Positions 9,673 to 21,857 of a stretch of DNA of 64,000 bases are shown here, one piece after another (the stretch's first letter is position 1; each line of letters begins with the position of its first letter). The position numbers were made by a program, and so were the translations under genes. The stretch comes from Chaunax sp. Z400 (Eukaryota > Chordata > Actinopteri > Lophiiformes > Chaunacidae), in assembly GCA_037577475.1 (NCBI GenBank), contig CM075188.1, positions 9,112,001 to 9,176,000 on the forward strand. Reading direction: 5' to 3'. Below the pieces are notes generated by a model. It was not told the origin of the DNA. It searched no databases and was given only the letters and a program-made list of their open reading frames with translations.

Positions 9673-12600
9673 ATGGCCTCCGCCGAAGGTACAGTACCAT
9701 AATGAATTCATAGCATGGGAGAATAAATTAAAATGTGCAACGTTAAATTTGGAGGTTTTTCCTTTTTGTATGTGCGTGTATTGTAGAGCTGAAGACGGGC
9801 CAGATGCTGAACGAGGGGAAGACAAAGTGGATTTTTGAAATCGTGGACCAAGCCGGACTGGTTCTGGTCCAGTCCAAAAATCAGATTACCGCTGGCAATG
9901 CTGCGAGGAAAGACCAGATGGAGGGCAAGGCTGCCATTTCTAACAAAACCACGAGCTGCGTTTTCAAGCTCCTGCAGGAATCCGGTGAGGACTCATTGTA
10001 CTGTTGTCGACGATCCTTTCAAAAGATTCACTGCCAGACAATATTTGTCACGTTCACCCTGAGGGAACTTTCCTATATGTTGTGCAACATGCTTTGTATA
10101 GTAGAGTTACTATAGATATGAATGTTTATAAGCTCCCCCTCTCATAGAACTGTCAGCACTTCCAAGACATGTTTGTAGTTGCAGCCATAGTTTAATTATA
10201 TACATTTTGTATTTATACAAGAAATAGTCTCAATAATTTGAAATTGGCACATTGCTTATGTTTGTCAGTTAAAAAAGCCTGAAGCTATTTACTTCAATCC
10301 CATCAATGATCAACCAGTATATTCACATTTTTTATGCTGGAACTAGATCGTTTTTTTTGTTTTGTTTTTTTACTGGGCTGGGCTGGGCTGGGCTGGGCTG
10401 AACTGAACTGAACTGAACTGAACTGTTCACATCAAGCCATGCAGGAACATTGTGTATGGGGCATGGTGCATGTCTTCTAATTGGGTTCAAATAATCCCAG
10501 ATTGATCTTGTTTTAATTCAAATTGAATTGACTAACTGTGTCCTGCATGCCACTCACGAGTGTGGCCATGTGTCAGCCGAGCTGCGTTCATGGCTGTCTT
10601 GTGACTTGAAACTTGTCTCATGTAATTAACCAGCACATGACCAACCACATCCCGCCCACTATACATTCATTTTAGGGTTATTACAGAACGCGGAAGTTCC
10701 ACCTTCTCTCAGTAATTAAAATCAACAGAAAATGATTTCATTATGGGGCAGAGTTCCAGATGTTGCTCTTTGTTCTTACTTGGACGAAATCAAAGGGATT
10801 TAGCTGTCGAGTCATGATTGATATCTCCTGATTGATATCTCCCCTCTCTTCCAGGCATTAAGACTGCCTTTATTAAGCAGCACTCTGACACGGCGTTCAT
10901 CGCAGCCCAATGTGAGATGATTCCCATTGAGTGGGTATGTCGGAGAGTGGCAACTGGATCATTCCTCAAGAGGAATCCAGGAGTCAAGGAAGGCTACCGC
11001 TTCACCCCCCTGAAGATGGAGATGTTCCTCAAAGTGAGTCTGAGACCTCGCCTTGACTTCTTCCGACCTTTCTTCACTCTTAAGCGCTGTAACTTGACTC
11101 AAAGTGGCCAAATGTCATGTCACATCCATCGTCATGTAATCACTTGCTTTCTGATGTAGGATGATGCCAACAATGATCCCCAGTGTTCAGAGGAGCAGCT
11201 GCTGGAGGCCAAATTCACTCCGGCTGGGCTCCGCATAGGTCAGTGTGAGGTGGACATCATGAATCGTAGCACTGTGGCCATCTTTGAGATTCTGGAGAAG
11301 GCCTGGGCTACTCAGAACTGCACACTGGTGGATATGAAGGTATCCAGAGCGGCGCTGACCTCTGCTGGTTAAACTGGTATCCTAGTATGACTCCCCTCAA
11401 CTTTGTGCAGCTGACTCACAATTTATCCTCCTGACTTCTAGATTGAGTTTGGCGTCAATGTGAAGACTCAGGAGATCATCCTTGCTGATGTGATTGACAA
11501 CGATTCATGGAGGCTGTGGCCTGCTGGTGATCGAAGCCAGCAGAAAGATAAGCAGGTCAGGAGGTCACTCTGGTCTTTGTGTCATTATGTCTCTTTTAAG
11601 AAGTAAAATTAAAGCCGACATGACTTGATCCCATATTTTTAGGTGTACCGAGACCTTAAAGAAGTCACCCCCGAGGCACTGCAGGTGGTGAAGAGGAATT
11701 TTGAGTGGGTCTCTGAAAGGGTCAAGGTACATTGATGCTATTATCCAAATCTCTTTATCAGCACAGCTTTCGTTTGCTTTTAATTGACACATAGTTAATC
11801 ATAAACCTGTTATCTGAGCTTTGTTGCTCTCCAGATTTTCAGATCTGCATACTTAAATTCTAACGCAAGAATTGTTTCTAAAACGTTGTCCCTCCTTACA
11901 GGTGTTAGGTTTATGTTGTGTGATAATAAATTGTCTTTACATTCAATGTTAATTCTACAATCCTACATTAAAGTGACTTGACCTAAGTTTTTTTTTTTAA
12001 GAAGAAATGGTACATTCTTCCTAAAAATAGCCTTATTTAATCTGTTATGACCGATCCTTGATGGAAGCTGGTGTTAGCTTATGTTAGAAAACGCTAGTTT
12101 GATTATTGCTCAAGTTAGTCTCCCTACAACTGGACATCCATGGAGCTGAAAAGTGTTGTGCTGTGTTTCTAGCTGCTGCTGGAACCCCAGGCCACCGGCA
12201 GGGTGGTGGTATTGATGGGCTCCACCTCTGACATGGCTCACTGTGAAAAAATCAGGAAGGCGTGTGCCTCCTACGGTATCCCCTGCATCCTGAGAGTCAC
12301 CTCGGCACACAAAGGTCCAGATGAGACTCTCCGCATCAAAGCAGAATATGAAGGTGTGTATTTTTAAAATGAGCGGAATCATTTTTTCAAAGCCAGGATT
12401 TTATTATCACGTCACATGTTTATGCTTTTCCTCAGGTGATGGCGTCCCCACTGTTTTTGTGGCGGTAGCCGGCAGAAGCAATGGCCTCGGTCCGGTCATG
12501 TCTGGAAACACGGCGTATCCCGTCATCAACTGCCCACCGCTCACTCCAGACTGGGGTGCACAAGATGTCTGGTCATCGCTCCGTATGCCCAGTGGTAAGT

Positions 12601-12857
12601 GTAGCACTTCCTGTATTATGTCTGATTTTGTCTGTCACATGTCCGTTTATTCTCCATAGTGAGGGTGCCTCCCTTTGTTTCCCCGTGCAGGACTCGGCTG
12701 CTCCACAATCCTCTCCCCTGAGGCCACTGCTCAGTTTGCTGCGCAGATCTTCGGGTTGACCAATCACCTGGTGTGGTGCAAGCTGAGGGCCTCCATGCTC
12801 AACACCTGGGTGTCTCTTAAGCTGGCTGACAAGAAGTTACACGCCTGCAGCCTCTGA
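9673..12857 (+). CDS. paics: Bifunctional AIR carboxylase / SAICAR synthetase
   Basis: Carries out two consecutive steps of purine synthesis in the cytosol: carboxylation of AIR to CAIR and its ligation to aspartate to make SAICAR. Nine coding exons (9673-9688, 9787-9984, 10855-11033, 11160-11339, 11442-11555, 11643-11726, 12173-12353, 12436-12594, 12691-12857) give 425 residues, the same length as the human enzyme. The N-terminal SAICAR synthetase half contains NEGKTKWIFE, GNAARKDQ and ECEMIPIEWV-like sequence (here QCEMIPIEWV). The C-terminal PurE half contains VVVLMGSTSDMAHCEKI and the loop AVAGRSNGLGPVMSGNT. The first exon encodes only MASAE plus one base. An AATAAA at 13280-13285 fits the 3' end. 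All splice phases agree and no defect is seen. Confidence 0.97.
10374..10425. repeat. Compound pentanucleotide repeat (GGGCT)n-(AACTG)n
   Basis: About five GGGCT units pass directly into about five AACTG units in paics intron 2. The two motifs differ at two positions, so one may have arisen from the other. The rest of this 870-base intron shows nothing recognisable. Confidence 0.9.
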
Positions 12858-15800
12858 ACTGGCTCAAGATCACCTTTGTGCATAGTTTGCTCTTTTAGGT
12901 CTCCACTATCTGCAAACATGTCTTTGTTTACCCTGAAAACCCACTAATGATGTACTTTGCCCACACACTGAAATCATTCCATTTAAAAAAAAAAAAAAAA
13001 AAACGGAAAAAAAACCCCCTCTGGTTGTTTAATCCAATTATAGACTTTCTTCACAGGTGACATGTTGACATGTAGCAGGAAAAGCACACATGTAATTAAT
13101 AATGTCATTATTGCTGAATCCTATTTTTGTGAGCTACTCCTTTTTTCTCATCTCCATATCCAGAGTCCTAATATTTTCCATGCTGCCTAATTGTCAGGGT
13201 TTGATGGATCAGAGCTAGTATCAACATAGAAATATCTGCTGTGAAAAAAGATCTATATCTGCACACCAACTTTGAAAACAATAAACTTGCAATCAAAGCA
13301 ATACTCTGACATGTTTGTGTATGTAGAGTCATTCACTTTCTCGTAGAGTTAGGTGAGTTGCTGCTGCTCTCATGAAACAAGATCATAAAAGGTATTTTAG
13401 CCAGGGGCTTAGCTGTGAGGAAAAATGCATTAAAAATATTTCTATGTGCTCTGAGTGGCTTCCTAGTTGTGATTAAGATAAATGATTGTGAGATAACACC
13501 ACTGAAGCAGTTGCTAGTGGCTCAAGTGCATATTGTACCGTGTATTTACTGTACAAGGCTGATATGCATAAATTACAAGATGGATTTTGGATAAACTTGG
13601 TAGAAAAGTTGGAAATGTAGCACAGAAGAACCCATTAAATTCTGGAGTGGATCCGGATAAAGGGGCAGATCCAGGGACAGATCCATTAATGTTATTCACT
13701 TTAACATTGCTGGACAGGGCTTTTTTTTCAACATTTTTAGGTGAGGTTAACACAGTATTTGGAATTTAGTGTTTGAGCTGATAAAGTAATTATTAATTAA
13801 ATTAATTAATGGGGACTCTTTGGCCTTGCACAGGTTTGTACTCTACTCAGTACCCTTCTTCAAGTAGTTATTGAGCTGGAATGTCATTCCAGGTCCTACA
13901 AAACTACTGTACTGTACTGTAGAAATTCAGAAGCCAGTTAGAGCTCCTTTCAGTCAAGTTAAAGCCTTTACAACACCACGTGGCTGCTGTTAACTTGCAT
14001 GCAAATTATGTCTACTCTAATTTCTAGTGTGACATCCCAAAGGAATTCAGCATGAGTCTGACTCCCAGTCTTTCTCTTCTCTTATCCGGGACAGGTGCAC
14101 TTCCTCTGAGTGAATTGGTTGCTTTGCTAAAGTGACAGCAATTTACGAACTAGGATTGAGAGTCACATGAATATTTTCCTTGTAATTTGACATTTGCCAA
14201 ACGTCTTCTGCTCAAATGTGCGACTTCAGCTCAGCCACGAGAGGGCGCCTGTGTCCCATGTTGCCAATCCAAAACCTTTCAATTTTTAACCTTTCAATCT
14301 GTTCCAGCAGTTTGCAGCCAAGGGAGTGAGTCAGAGTATCATGCCACCATATTTTTTCCTTTGACTTCTATTATAGCGCAGCTCTCCCTTTGATAACAAA
14401 TGATGGGTATAATGACCCATGATGTGCTAAAGCTCTGTTCGCATGTGGGAGGAGGTGGGAGGATGGAAGTGGTGAGGGTAGAGAGTGATACAGATGAGTG
14501 CAGTGAAGCTGATATCTGATCATCTGATAGCTGATACCTCTGCATTGTTATTTGAAGTTGAATTTTATATTTAAAAACACAGTTTTGCTGCCTGGGACTC
14601 AGCCCTTATCTCTACATCTGTATGTGGTGTAAAGAGAAGGATATCTGGACATCCAACCATTTGTCCGATCACTGCTCCCAGTGTATCTATTAATGAAAAA
14701 TGACTTTTTTGGTGAAATTCACTAATAAAGTTGATCAAATTCATTGATAAAACTCATTAATAAAATACATTCAGTGGAGATAAGACCTCAAACTATTTCA
14801 TTTTCCAGTAAAATCCAGTCACAACTGTAGTCGACCTAAAACTCCAGCAGTGCACCGTCCACATCCAGCTTATAGCCTGTGGTGTTTGGGACTCATGTTT
14901 CCTTTCAGACCTCATTGAATAGTAGGCAGTCAAATTTAGTGAGCTGTGCAGCACGCTGGTGGGGCACTGGCCTGGAGATGATGCTGACGACCATTTCTGG
15001 TTACATGTTAAATTTACTTTAAGCATCTCTTTCTCAAGACTTCCTGTCTCCTTAAAGGATCTGCATTCAACCTCTCCTTATAGTTCCTGGTCCTGTCCTT
15101 ACTCGTCATATATCTGCCTGGATCTCAAACTAAATTAAACATTCATTCATTCATTTATTAATTAATTAATTAATTAAGTCAGGAAGGTCCCATGGAGACA
15201 CAAGATCGTTTCTTCCAGGGAGTCCTGGTCACAGAGCTGAAATGGACATAATGTGTATGTCTCAGGGATTCAGGTCTCCTTGACAACTGTAACATGGCAA
15301 CAATCCCTCTATATACAATATTGTAGCTTCCCATTCTCTTTTCCCAGGCTGTGCTCTAAGTCCGGTTTTATCTCTTTATTACTCTTCTGTCGTTGCTGGT
15401 ATTTCACTGTTTTACTGCCTACTATCCCCATGGATACCACAAATAGCTGACACTAAATGAACACAACATGAATCATCAGCAAAGTCTAACCCACTAATGA
15501 GCTCTGAATGTGTGTGGTCATGACTTTATCCTGGGCTTGAACAGTCGCTGAATATGATTAGACATTTCCTCTTCGTTTTAATGAACAGAATGTGACAACT
15601 AGTTTATTAAAGCCGGGAACATGCAGTGACTTTCTCAAGACCTCAAAAATGTTTATTTATCTCTCAAAGCTATGAGGGTGGCAGTTATGTGTCACTACGA
15701 TAGTTTATTTACACGTGTTCTACAAGACTATTCGATATTCTTCTCCTCTTCTGTGTTATTCTTGTGTAGAAAATTTCTATATCATCCTATAGATAAACAT

Positions 15801-15976
15801 CATTACAAACATTGTTGTCATTCTCCCTGTTTTCTTCCTCTGGTTCACTCACATAGTTCTGCCATCACTCTGGCACCTTCACACCTACTCTGTTATTCAT
15901 CTCTCTGTTGGTATATTACATCACTTCTAGCCATAACTGTTAACAATCGGACCATTAAACCCCCTGCAGCACCACA
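12858..15976. other. Intergenic region between paics and rem2 (convergent)
   Basis: No gene is supported here. It holds the paics 3' untranslated region with an A-run at about 12985-13003, a dispersed-repeat fragment at 13560-13745, and an ATTC/AATT-rich simple repeat at about 15141-15178. Minus-strand AATAAA signals (TTTATT on plus at 15603-15608 and 15651-15656) could end the rem2 transcript. Confidence 0.6.
13560..13745. repeat. Fragment of a dispersed fish repeat
   Basis: The GGATTTTGGATAAACTTGGTAGAAAAG opening, GATCCGGAT / GATCCAGGG runs and the ACATTGCTGGACAGGGC end resemble a repeat family common in fish genomes. The first part matches the style of the copy near 44930-45350. Assignment is from memory; no terminal repeats are visible. 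Confidence 0.45.
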
Positions 15977-18900
15977 TCACAGTGCCCCCAGGTCATGGCA
16001 TGAGCGGGACTTCTGCCTCATGAACTTGCTCACATCTCGTTCTCGCGGGTAGCGGGGCACCAGGCTGGTAAGGAAACGTTTGGCACGGGAGGTGATGCTC
16101 TCACGTTGACCTCCGCCGCTCATGTCCTCCGCACTGGTCCCTGGGGGCCAGGGGGACTGGCCTCTGGCTAGCCGAATGGCACACTCTAGGAGCTCCGGAG
16201 TGCGGTGGTCCAGAGAGGCAGAGATCTCCAGATACAGACAGTTGTAGAGGGCGGCGCTGGACATGGCCTCTGAGGGAAGAGAGGGAGAGGAGAGGGCGCC
16301 CTTACAGTCTCACCCTTACAGCCAGTCAGCATATCATAAACACCACAGTTAGTAGTGCTTACCCCTAAAAAGACTTTTCACATTTGCAGATAAGTAATGT
16401 CCAAGCGATGACCAAACCTTAAGGAGCATCCAATCATTTACTTTAAAAGAATCTCATATTCATGGAGGGGATTGAAGATATCTTTGGACCAGAGGGTATC
16501 ACTAGGTGGAGTATCTATGATACAATTTAGTAAAACAGACTTGCAAGAAGGAGATCATCATAAAGTTTATATTGTGATGAGGGCAACCAGTATTATGCCC
16601 CACCATGAATAAAGTGAGGAGGGGGATGTAGGAATGAGTTCTGTCCATCCATCACATTTTGTTTCCGGAGCATAATTCAAGAACTGTAAAATTTCCTTCA
16701 CAAAGTTCTGAAGTGGTGCCTTGTTTTATTTGGGGAGTTTTGTAATTTGCATTTTTTTCATTTCCATGGTTTATTTGAACTTAGGCTGATTCTGTCAGTG
16801 GGATTTGTCTCAGATGATGGTTTCCAGGGGTATAACTAAAAAAACTATTCATTATTTTTTTCCATGAAACTTTATGTGCACATCTCAAATGTACTGGAGA
16901 GGTTCCGATCGGGATTGTTTGGGGGATTTTAAAGCATTTTACTTACTTTAGTTTCAATTTGAAACTTGAATTTTCTTTCTCAGATATGCAATCAACATAA
17001 ATTGCAATGAACGGGGACAACTTAAATAACTTATTTCTTGCTGTCTTTCGTCAATGAAATGAACCTGTGTTGGGGGATCCTGAGTATTTCATGCTTGTTT
17101 TGGTATAATTTTGACACTCAGCATCCAAAAATTGAGGGACTTTGAGGGGCTGATATGAAACACAGCAAACATGCTGAGGTAGAGATAAATGATAAGCAAG
17201 TATTATTAATAATATTTTAGGAGAATATTTCAAATTCTCCATTGGCCAGAAATGGTGAGATATGAGATATACAGGCTGTGTAATAGTACATCGATGCACT
17301 CATATATAATGCTCTCCTACTTTAACCATAATTGTGATTTTCTTCATACGATGAAGGAGAAACACTGACGTTTACATTTTCATAAATTTCACCATACATC
17401 TGTGTTAAGACAGAGATAAAGAGCTGAAAACACCGACTGTGAAGATAAACGCTAAAATGAGAACCACTCACAAAACAAGTGAGGAGGTTCATCTTACCTT
17501 GACAGGTGACCTCGCGTGTGCGAACAAGGTCACTCTTATTACCGACGAGGATGATTGGAGTCTGCGGCTGAGTCTCCCTCAGGAGAAGCCGGAGCTGAGC
17601 AGTGCGGTGGAAGCTTCGCCTGTCAGTCACCGAAAACACCAGGACACACACCTCACACAGCAGAGCCGACAGGTCCTGAGGGATGCACAGAGGCAGACAC
17701 ACAGTATGTAACAGTACTGAGGTTTCCCTGTGTTTGAGTGGGATATCACGAATACCAAAGGTAGTTTACAAGCTCATGGTACCCTATACTACCCGACTCT
17801 ACACTCCCAGGAAGCCGGGTTCCTTGTGATTCCTAGAGTCTCCAAAAGTAGAATGGGAGCCAGAGCCTTCAGTTATCAGGCTCCTCTCCTGTGGAACCAT
17901 CTTCCAGTTGGTTCGGGAGGCAGGCGCTACATTTAAGAGTAGGCTTAAAACGATCCTTTTTGATAAAGCTTATAATTAAGGCTGGCTTAGGCTAGTCTTA
18001 AGCTATGCTGCTATAGGCCTAGACTGCTGGGGGACTTCCCATGGCACCTCTCTCCTCCTCTTCCACTCCTTCTCTACACGTTCATGTCTCATGCATGTTA
18101 CTAACTTGACTTCTTCCATGGAGACTCTGTGCTTTCTCATCACACAGGTCACTGTGGACTGTGATTGGATCTACTACTGGGATCATGGTTGACACCCACT
18201 GACATCATCATTATCATCATTACCATTATTATTATTACTCTATTACTATCATCATCATTATTAATATTATCATTATTATTATCAGTGTTGTTATTGTAGC
18301 AGTTATTATAAATGCTACAAATGGTAATCTTTCTATAATAATAGCTGTTGTTGTTATAGTGGTTGCACATGTTTGTGTCCCTGTCCTTCACTCCCTCTCT
18401 CTCTCCACCTATCCTCCCCATCTCTCCTCTCTCTCCCAATCTCTCTCCCCATCTATCTCCCAGTTTTTCTCTCCCTCTATTTCTCTCACCCCAACCGGTC
18501 AAAGAGGAGTCTTGGATCTGCTCGAGGTTTCTGCCTGTTAAAAGGCAGTTTTTCATCATCACTGTCGCCAAGGTCTTGCCCATGGGGGATTGTTGGGTCT
18601 CTGTAGAATAAAGAGTCGGTCTAGACCTGCTCTTCATGGAAAGTACCTTGATATACTTTTTGTTGTGGTTTGGCACTATATAAATAAATTCACTTGACTT
18701 GACTTGACCTCAGATCCTTGCTGCAGGGAGAGACAAAAATCCCTAAAAATAAAAGATCCCTGAGTGAATCATTCACACTTCAGAAAACTGACTAAACTGC
18801 AAAGATGTAATACAACAATTATAGAAGATATTCATTATAAGGCTTACCATTACAGTGTCTCTCATTACAGTAACAAACACCTCACATCAAAAAAAGACAA

Positions 18901-20348
18901 GATTGTGTCACAAGTGTGTGTATTTGGTTTTTCACACATCCATCCCGAGTCCAAAACATGAATGCAGTTGGCACATCTGCTTTGTGGGCAGCTCTATCTC
19001 TCCCACTCTCACACACATCCACACACAGATGCCTCTGAACAGCACTCAAGGGAAAAGGAGGAAAAGTGTGCACAACAACCTGATAATGAGCTTTCCTCGG
19101 TTAAAGCAGATGTAGCAAATGCATTGTCCTCTTTATGCCACAGCATTTCTTTTAGCTTGGCAACAGTTCTTGTTATGCTGCTGCCAAGCACAGTAAACAA
19201 AGCAATATGTTCCAGATATACAATATGAGATCATCTGAAATATGATCCACACACCGAGAATCTGTTCATCTGTCCCTCTCATTTTCTTTGTTGTTTACCT
19301 TTTTGGTGTTTTATTTGGTTCACATGACAATATTATATATATATATATTTTCCCCTTCAGTCTCATTTCTAATGACATATGCTAGTTGTACTACCTGACT
19401 ACTAGACTTATCCTACCTTCTGCCCAGTGCCTGCTGGGATACACCAAATGTATGTATGTATGAATGGATGGATGCCTGTTATCTACAAAGTCTATTAGGT
19501 TCTATTTCCTCATGTACCTCTTAATGAAGCACACTGTTATCAACCTCTTTATGCTGAGAACTTCAAAAAATAAAATAAAATCAGAAAATAGTATAATTAT
19601 GTAAAATTCAATTAATACTATTAACTGAAATTGTACATTTTGAGTGTCTTCTTAAAACAATCCAATGATCCAGCTTCCTCCAGGCCTTCTGACTAGACCA
19701 GATGTAAGTATACTGTATATGACAGTGAAATGCAAAAAAGCAGCTGAGCACACTGCATACAGTGCAGAGAGGTCTCAGTGGTCTAATGAGGGAGCAGTGT
19801 GGGAGCAGGGAAGTGTTGTTTGACTTACCTGTCTCCAGTTGTCATAGATAATGATGGTGCTCTCCTCATCATCCACAGTGACTGTACGCATATAACCTTC
19901 CCCTAAGGACAGGGAGAGCAGCAGTTAGGTCTCAGATGGCAGCTTGCTGCTGTGATTCATTTACCTGCTGCACACTGTAAAAGCACTACATTCTGCCTCT
20001 CCACTCCATTACACTGCTCTTAATTAGTCAAACACACTGCTTTGTACCATCAGAATCCACAGACGCAGTCCTGTCCATGTCCCCAGCGAGAGCGATGGCC
20101 AGAGAGGACTTCCCTACGCCATTCTGCCCCAGAAGGGCGATTCTTAAAGGCCCATCGTGTCTGCCCTCCACAGCCACAGTCAGAGTGTCATCCAGGGCTG
20201 GGCTGAAGCTGACTGGTGAAGAAGATGGTCCAGCTGCACCTGATGTCCAATCGCAGTCATCATGGACAGCTTCTTCTCGTCTGAGCTGGTGCTTAATTGG
20301 CAGAGGAGTGCTTCCTCTGCGAACAGTCGTGGTGCTGGACAGAGTCAT
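15977..20348 (-). CDS. rem2: RGK-family GTP-binding protein, REM2-like
   Basis: RGK proteins are Ras-like GTPases that restrain voltage-gated calcium channels and reshape the cytoskeleton at the plasma membrane. Four coding exons (20048-20348, 19829-19902, 17498-17675, 15977-16269) give 281 residues. MTL was chosen as the start because RGK proteins typically begin with it; an in-frame ATG lies 57 bases upstream. Residues 12-23 (GSTPLPIKHQLR) match the REM2 N-terminal block. The P-loop GQNGVGKS is at 74-81, the RGK-type degenerate G3 reads YDNWRQ, FSVTDRRSF is REM2-like, and G4 is NKSD at 171-174. The tail RAKRFLTSLVPR ... SRSCHDLGAL is the RGK membrane-targeting end. It is about 60 residues shorter than human REM2, mainly around the switch regions. 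An L2-type LINE end lies in intron 2. Confidence 0.88.
16590..16900. repeat. Possible dispersed repeat in rem2 intron 3
   Basis: AT-rich text with GTCCATCC, ATTCAAGAACTGTAAAATTTCC and TTCATTTCCATGG resembles decayed MITE-like fish repeats. No ends or target duplications can be defined. Confidence 0.3.
17740..18710 (+). mobile_element. 3' end of an L2-type LINE (truncated, non-functional)
   Basis: Residues encoded at about 17820-17935 (IPRVSKSRMGARAFSYQAPLLWNHLPV) match the C-terminal end of L2/Maui-type LINE polyproteins, which typically read RAF-S-APxLWNxLP. The distal part ends with the typical L2 tail, CTTTTTGTTGTGGTTTGGCACTATATAAATAAATT, followed by a short TGACT-type tail. An ATC/ATT trinucleotide-rich stretch (about 18203-18285) and a CT-rich stretch lie inside. 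The copy is 5'-truncated and antisense to rem2, in its intron 2. Confidence 0.75.
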
Positions 20349-21752
20349 ACTGTCGCACTGGATGAGAGAGGAAAACAAAGGGACGCTCGCATCATTTAAT
20401 AACATTTAAAGCTAGTCGGTAATCAAATACTGTGCTTCTTAAGTAGAAATAATACACCAAAGCACTTAAAGCCTGATTAACATAATGGTTTGATACTTAA
20501 TAGATATTTGCGTGGGTCTACAAAAACACTGAATCCTACAATTCCCATAGTACAACTGGATGGTTAATTTCATTAGAATTTCCCTGCCTTAAATGCTCCT
20601 ATCTTTCAAATTTCACACCTGCAGTTTAGATGTTGTAAATACAACACATATATTTGGAGTCTCAAGTCAAATCACAAATAAATCTTGATGACATCATTAG
20701 GGTATTTTTTTTTAATTCACAAAGCTTCACCACAGACACAGAGTTAGTAAAAGGATCTTTGTGTGTAGAGTGCCCTTTATACCTACAATAACGGATTCAT
20801 GGCCTTTAATGTGCAGCAGAAATAAGCTGTAAGTCATGTGACTTGAAAATGATGTGACGTTCACTGTCAAATGCTGCAGCCGTCGTTTCTAGTAAGTGCA
20901 ATGCGGCAAAACCACGCTGACAAAATTGACACACTACTCAAGTAAGTAAACTTACATATAGTGTACTGCATGGTTGTATACAAATGGAGGTACAGTACGT
21001 GATTTGAGACACAGCAATGGTAAAGATAGCTAGCTAGCTCCAATTAGGTAACTATCCAGCATTTTTAAAGTTAATTAGCAATTCATTGTTACGTGTTCAG
21101 CTGACATCTAGGTGCAAATTGCAATAATTAATATACATTTATAATAAATGTATAGGGGTGTGTGGGGGTATGATGGGCACCTTTGCCTAGGTCCCCCTAA
21201 AATCTAAGATCGCCACTGCACACTGTCATTTGATAAATTGTTGGTTTAAAGTTACTGACAGCTGTTTTTGTAATCCTCAAGAAGAAGAAAATTCCCAGAC
21301 AGCCAAAAGTTGTATTTAATAATTTAGAGAATAAAATGAGAAAGTGGCTGGAATGAAGGACTCTGTGTACCACCACCTACCTGAAACACACACACACACA
21401 CACACACTGTCAGTTCATTATACCTCTCCAGAAAATCATCACATCCAACCTCTTTGCCCCAAATCTGATTGGCTAATCAAACACTGGCTGTCGGATCTGT
21501 TGGTCCTGGTCTCGTGCAGCCCTGTTCGTCCTACCTTGGTCGCGCTCTCTTCGTTGTTAAGCCTGTCTTCGGGCACATCTGTCGGCATCTGCAAACTGAA
21601 GTCAAGCGACCGGGAATAAGGACTCCAATAATCAGAGGGCACCCTCCCCCTTCTCCTCCCCCTCTACCCACTTACTTTATGAACCCCGAGCTCAAGCAAC
21701 ACGGTATGATCTCTCACCTGTCACGCGGCTCTCGGCAACTACAAAGTAAGCA

Positions 21753-21756
<4 letters not shown>

Positions 21757-21805
<49 letters not shown>

Positions 21806-21814
21806 CGCGCTGTC

Positions 21815-21854
<40 letters not shown>
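21757..21854. repeat. Two CT microsatellite blocks
   Basis: Two (CT)n runs are separated by CTCTCGCGCTGTCTAC. They lie about 1.4-1.5 kb upstream of the rem2 start codon. Confidence 0.95.

Positions 21855-21857
<3 letters not shown>

Noticed and set aside
18149..18676. 175-residue minus-strand frame rich in Asn, Asp and Met
   Set aside because: It translates the ATC/ATT trinucleotide-rich part and tail of an L2 LINE in the antisense direction.
20349..20405. Upstream in-frame Met as the rem2 start
   Set aside because: RGK proteins typically begin with MTL, which is encoded at 20348; the extra 19 residues are unlike the family.
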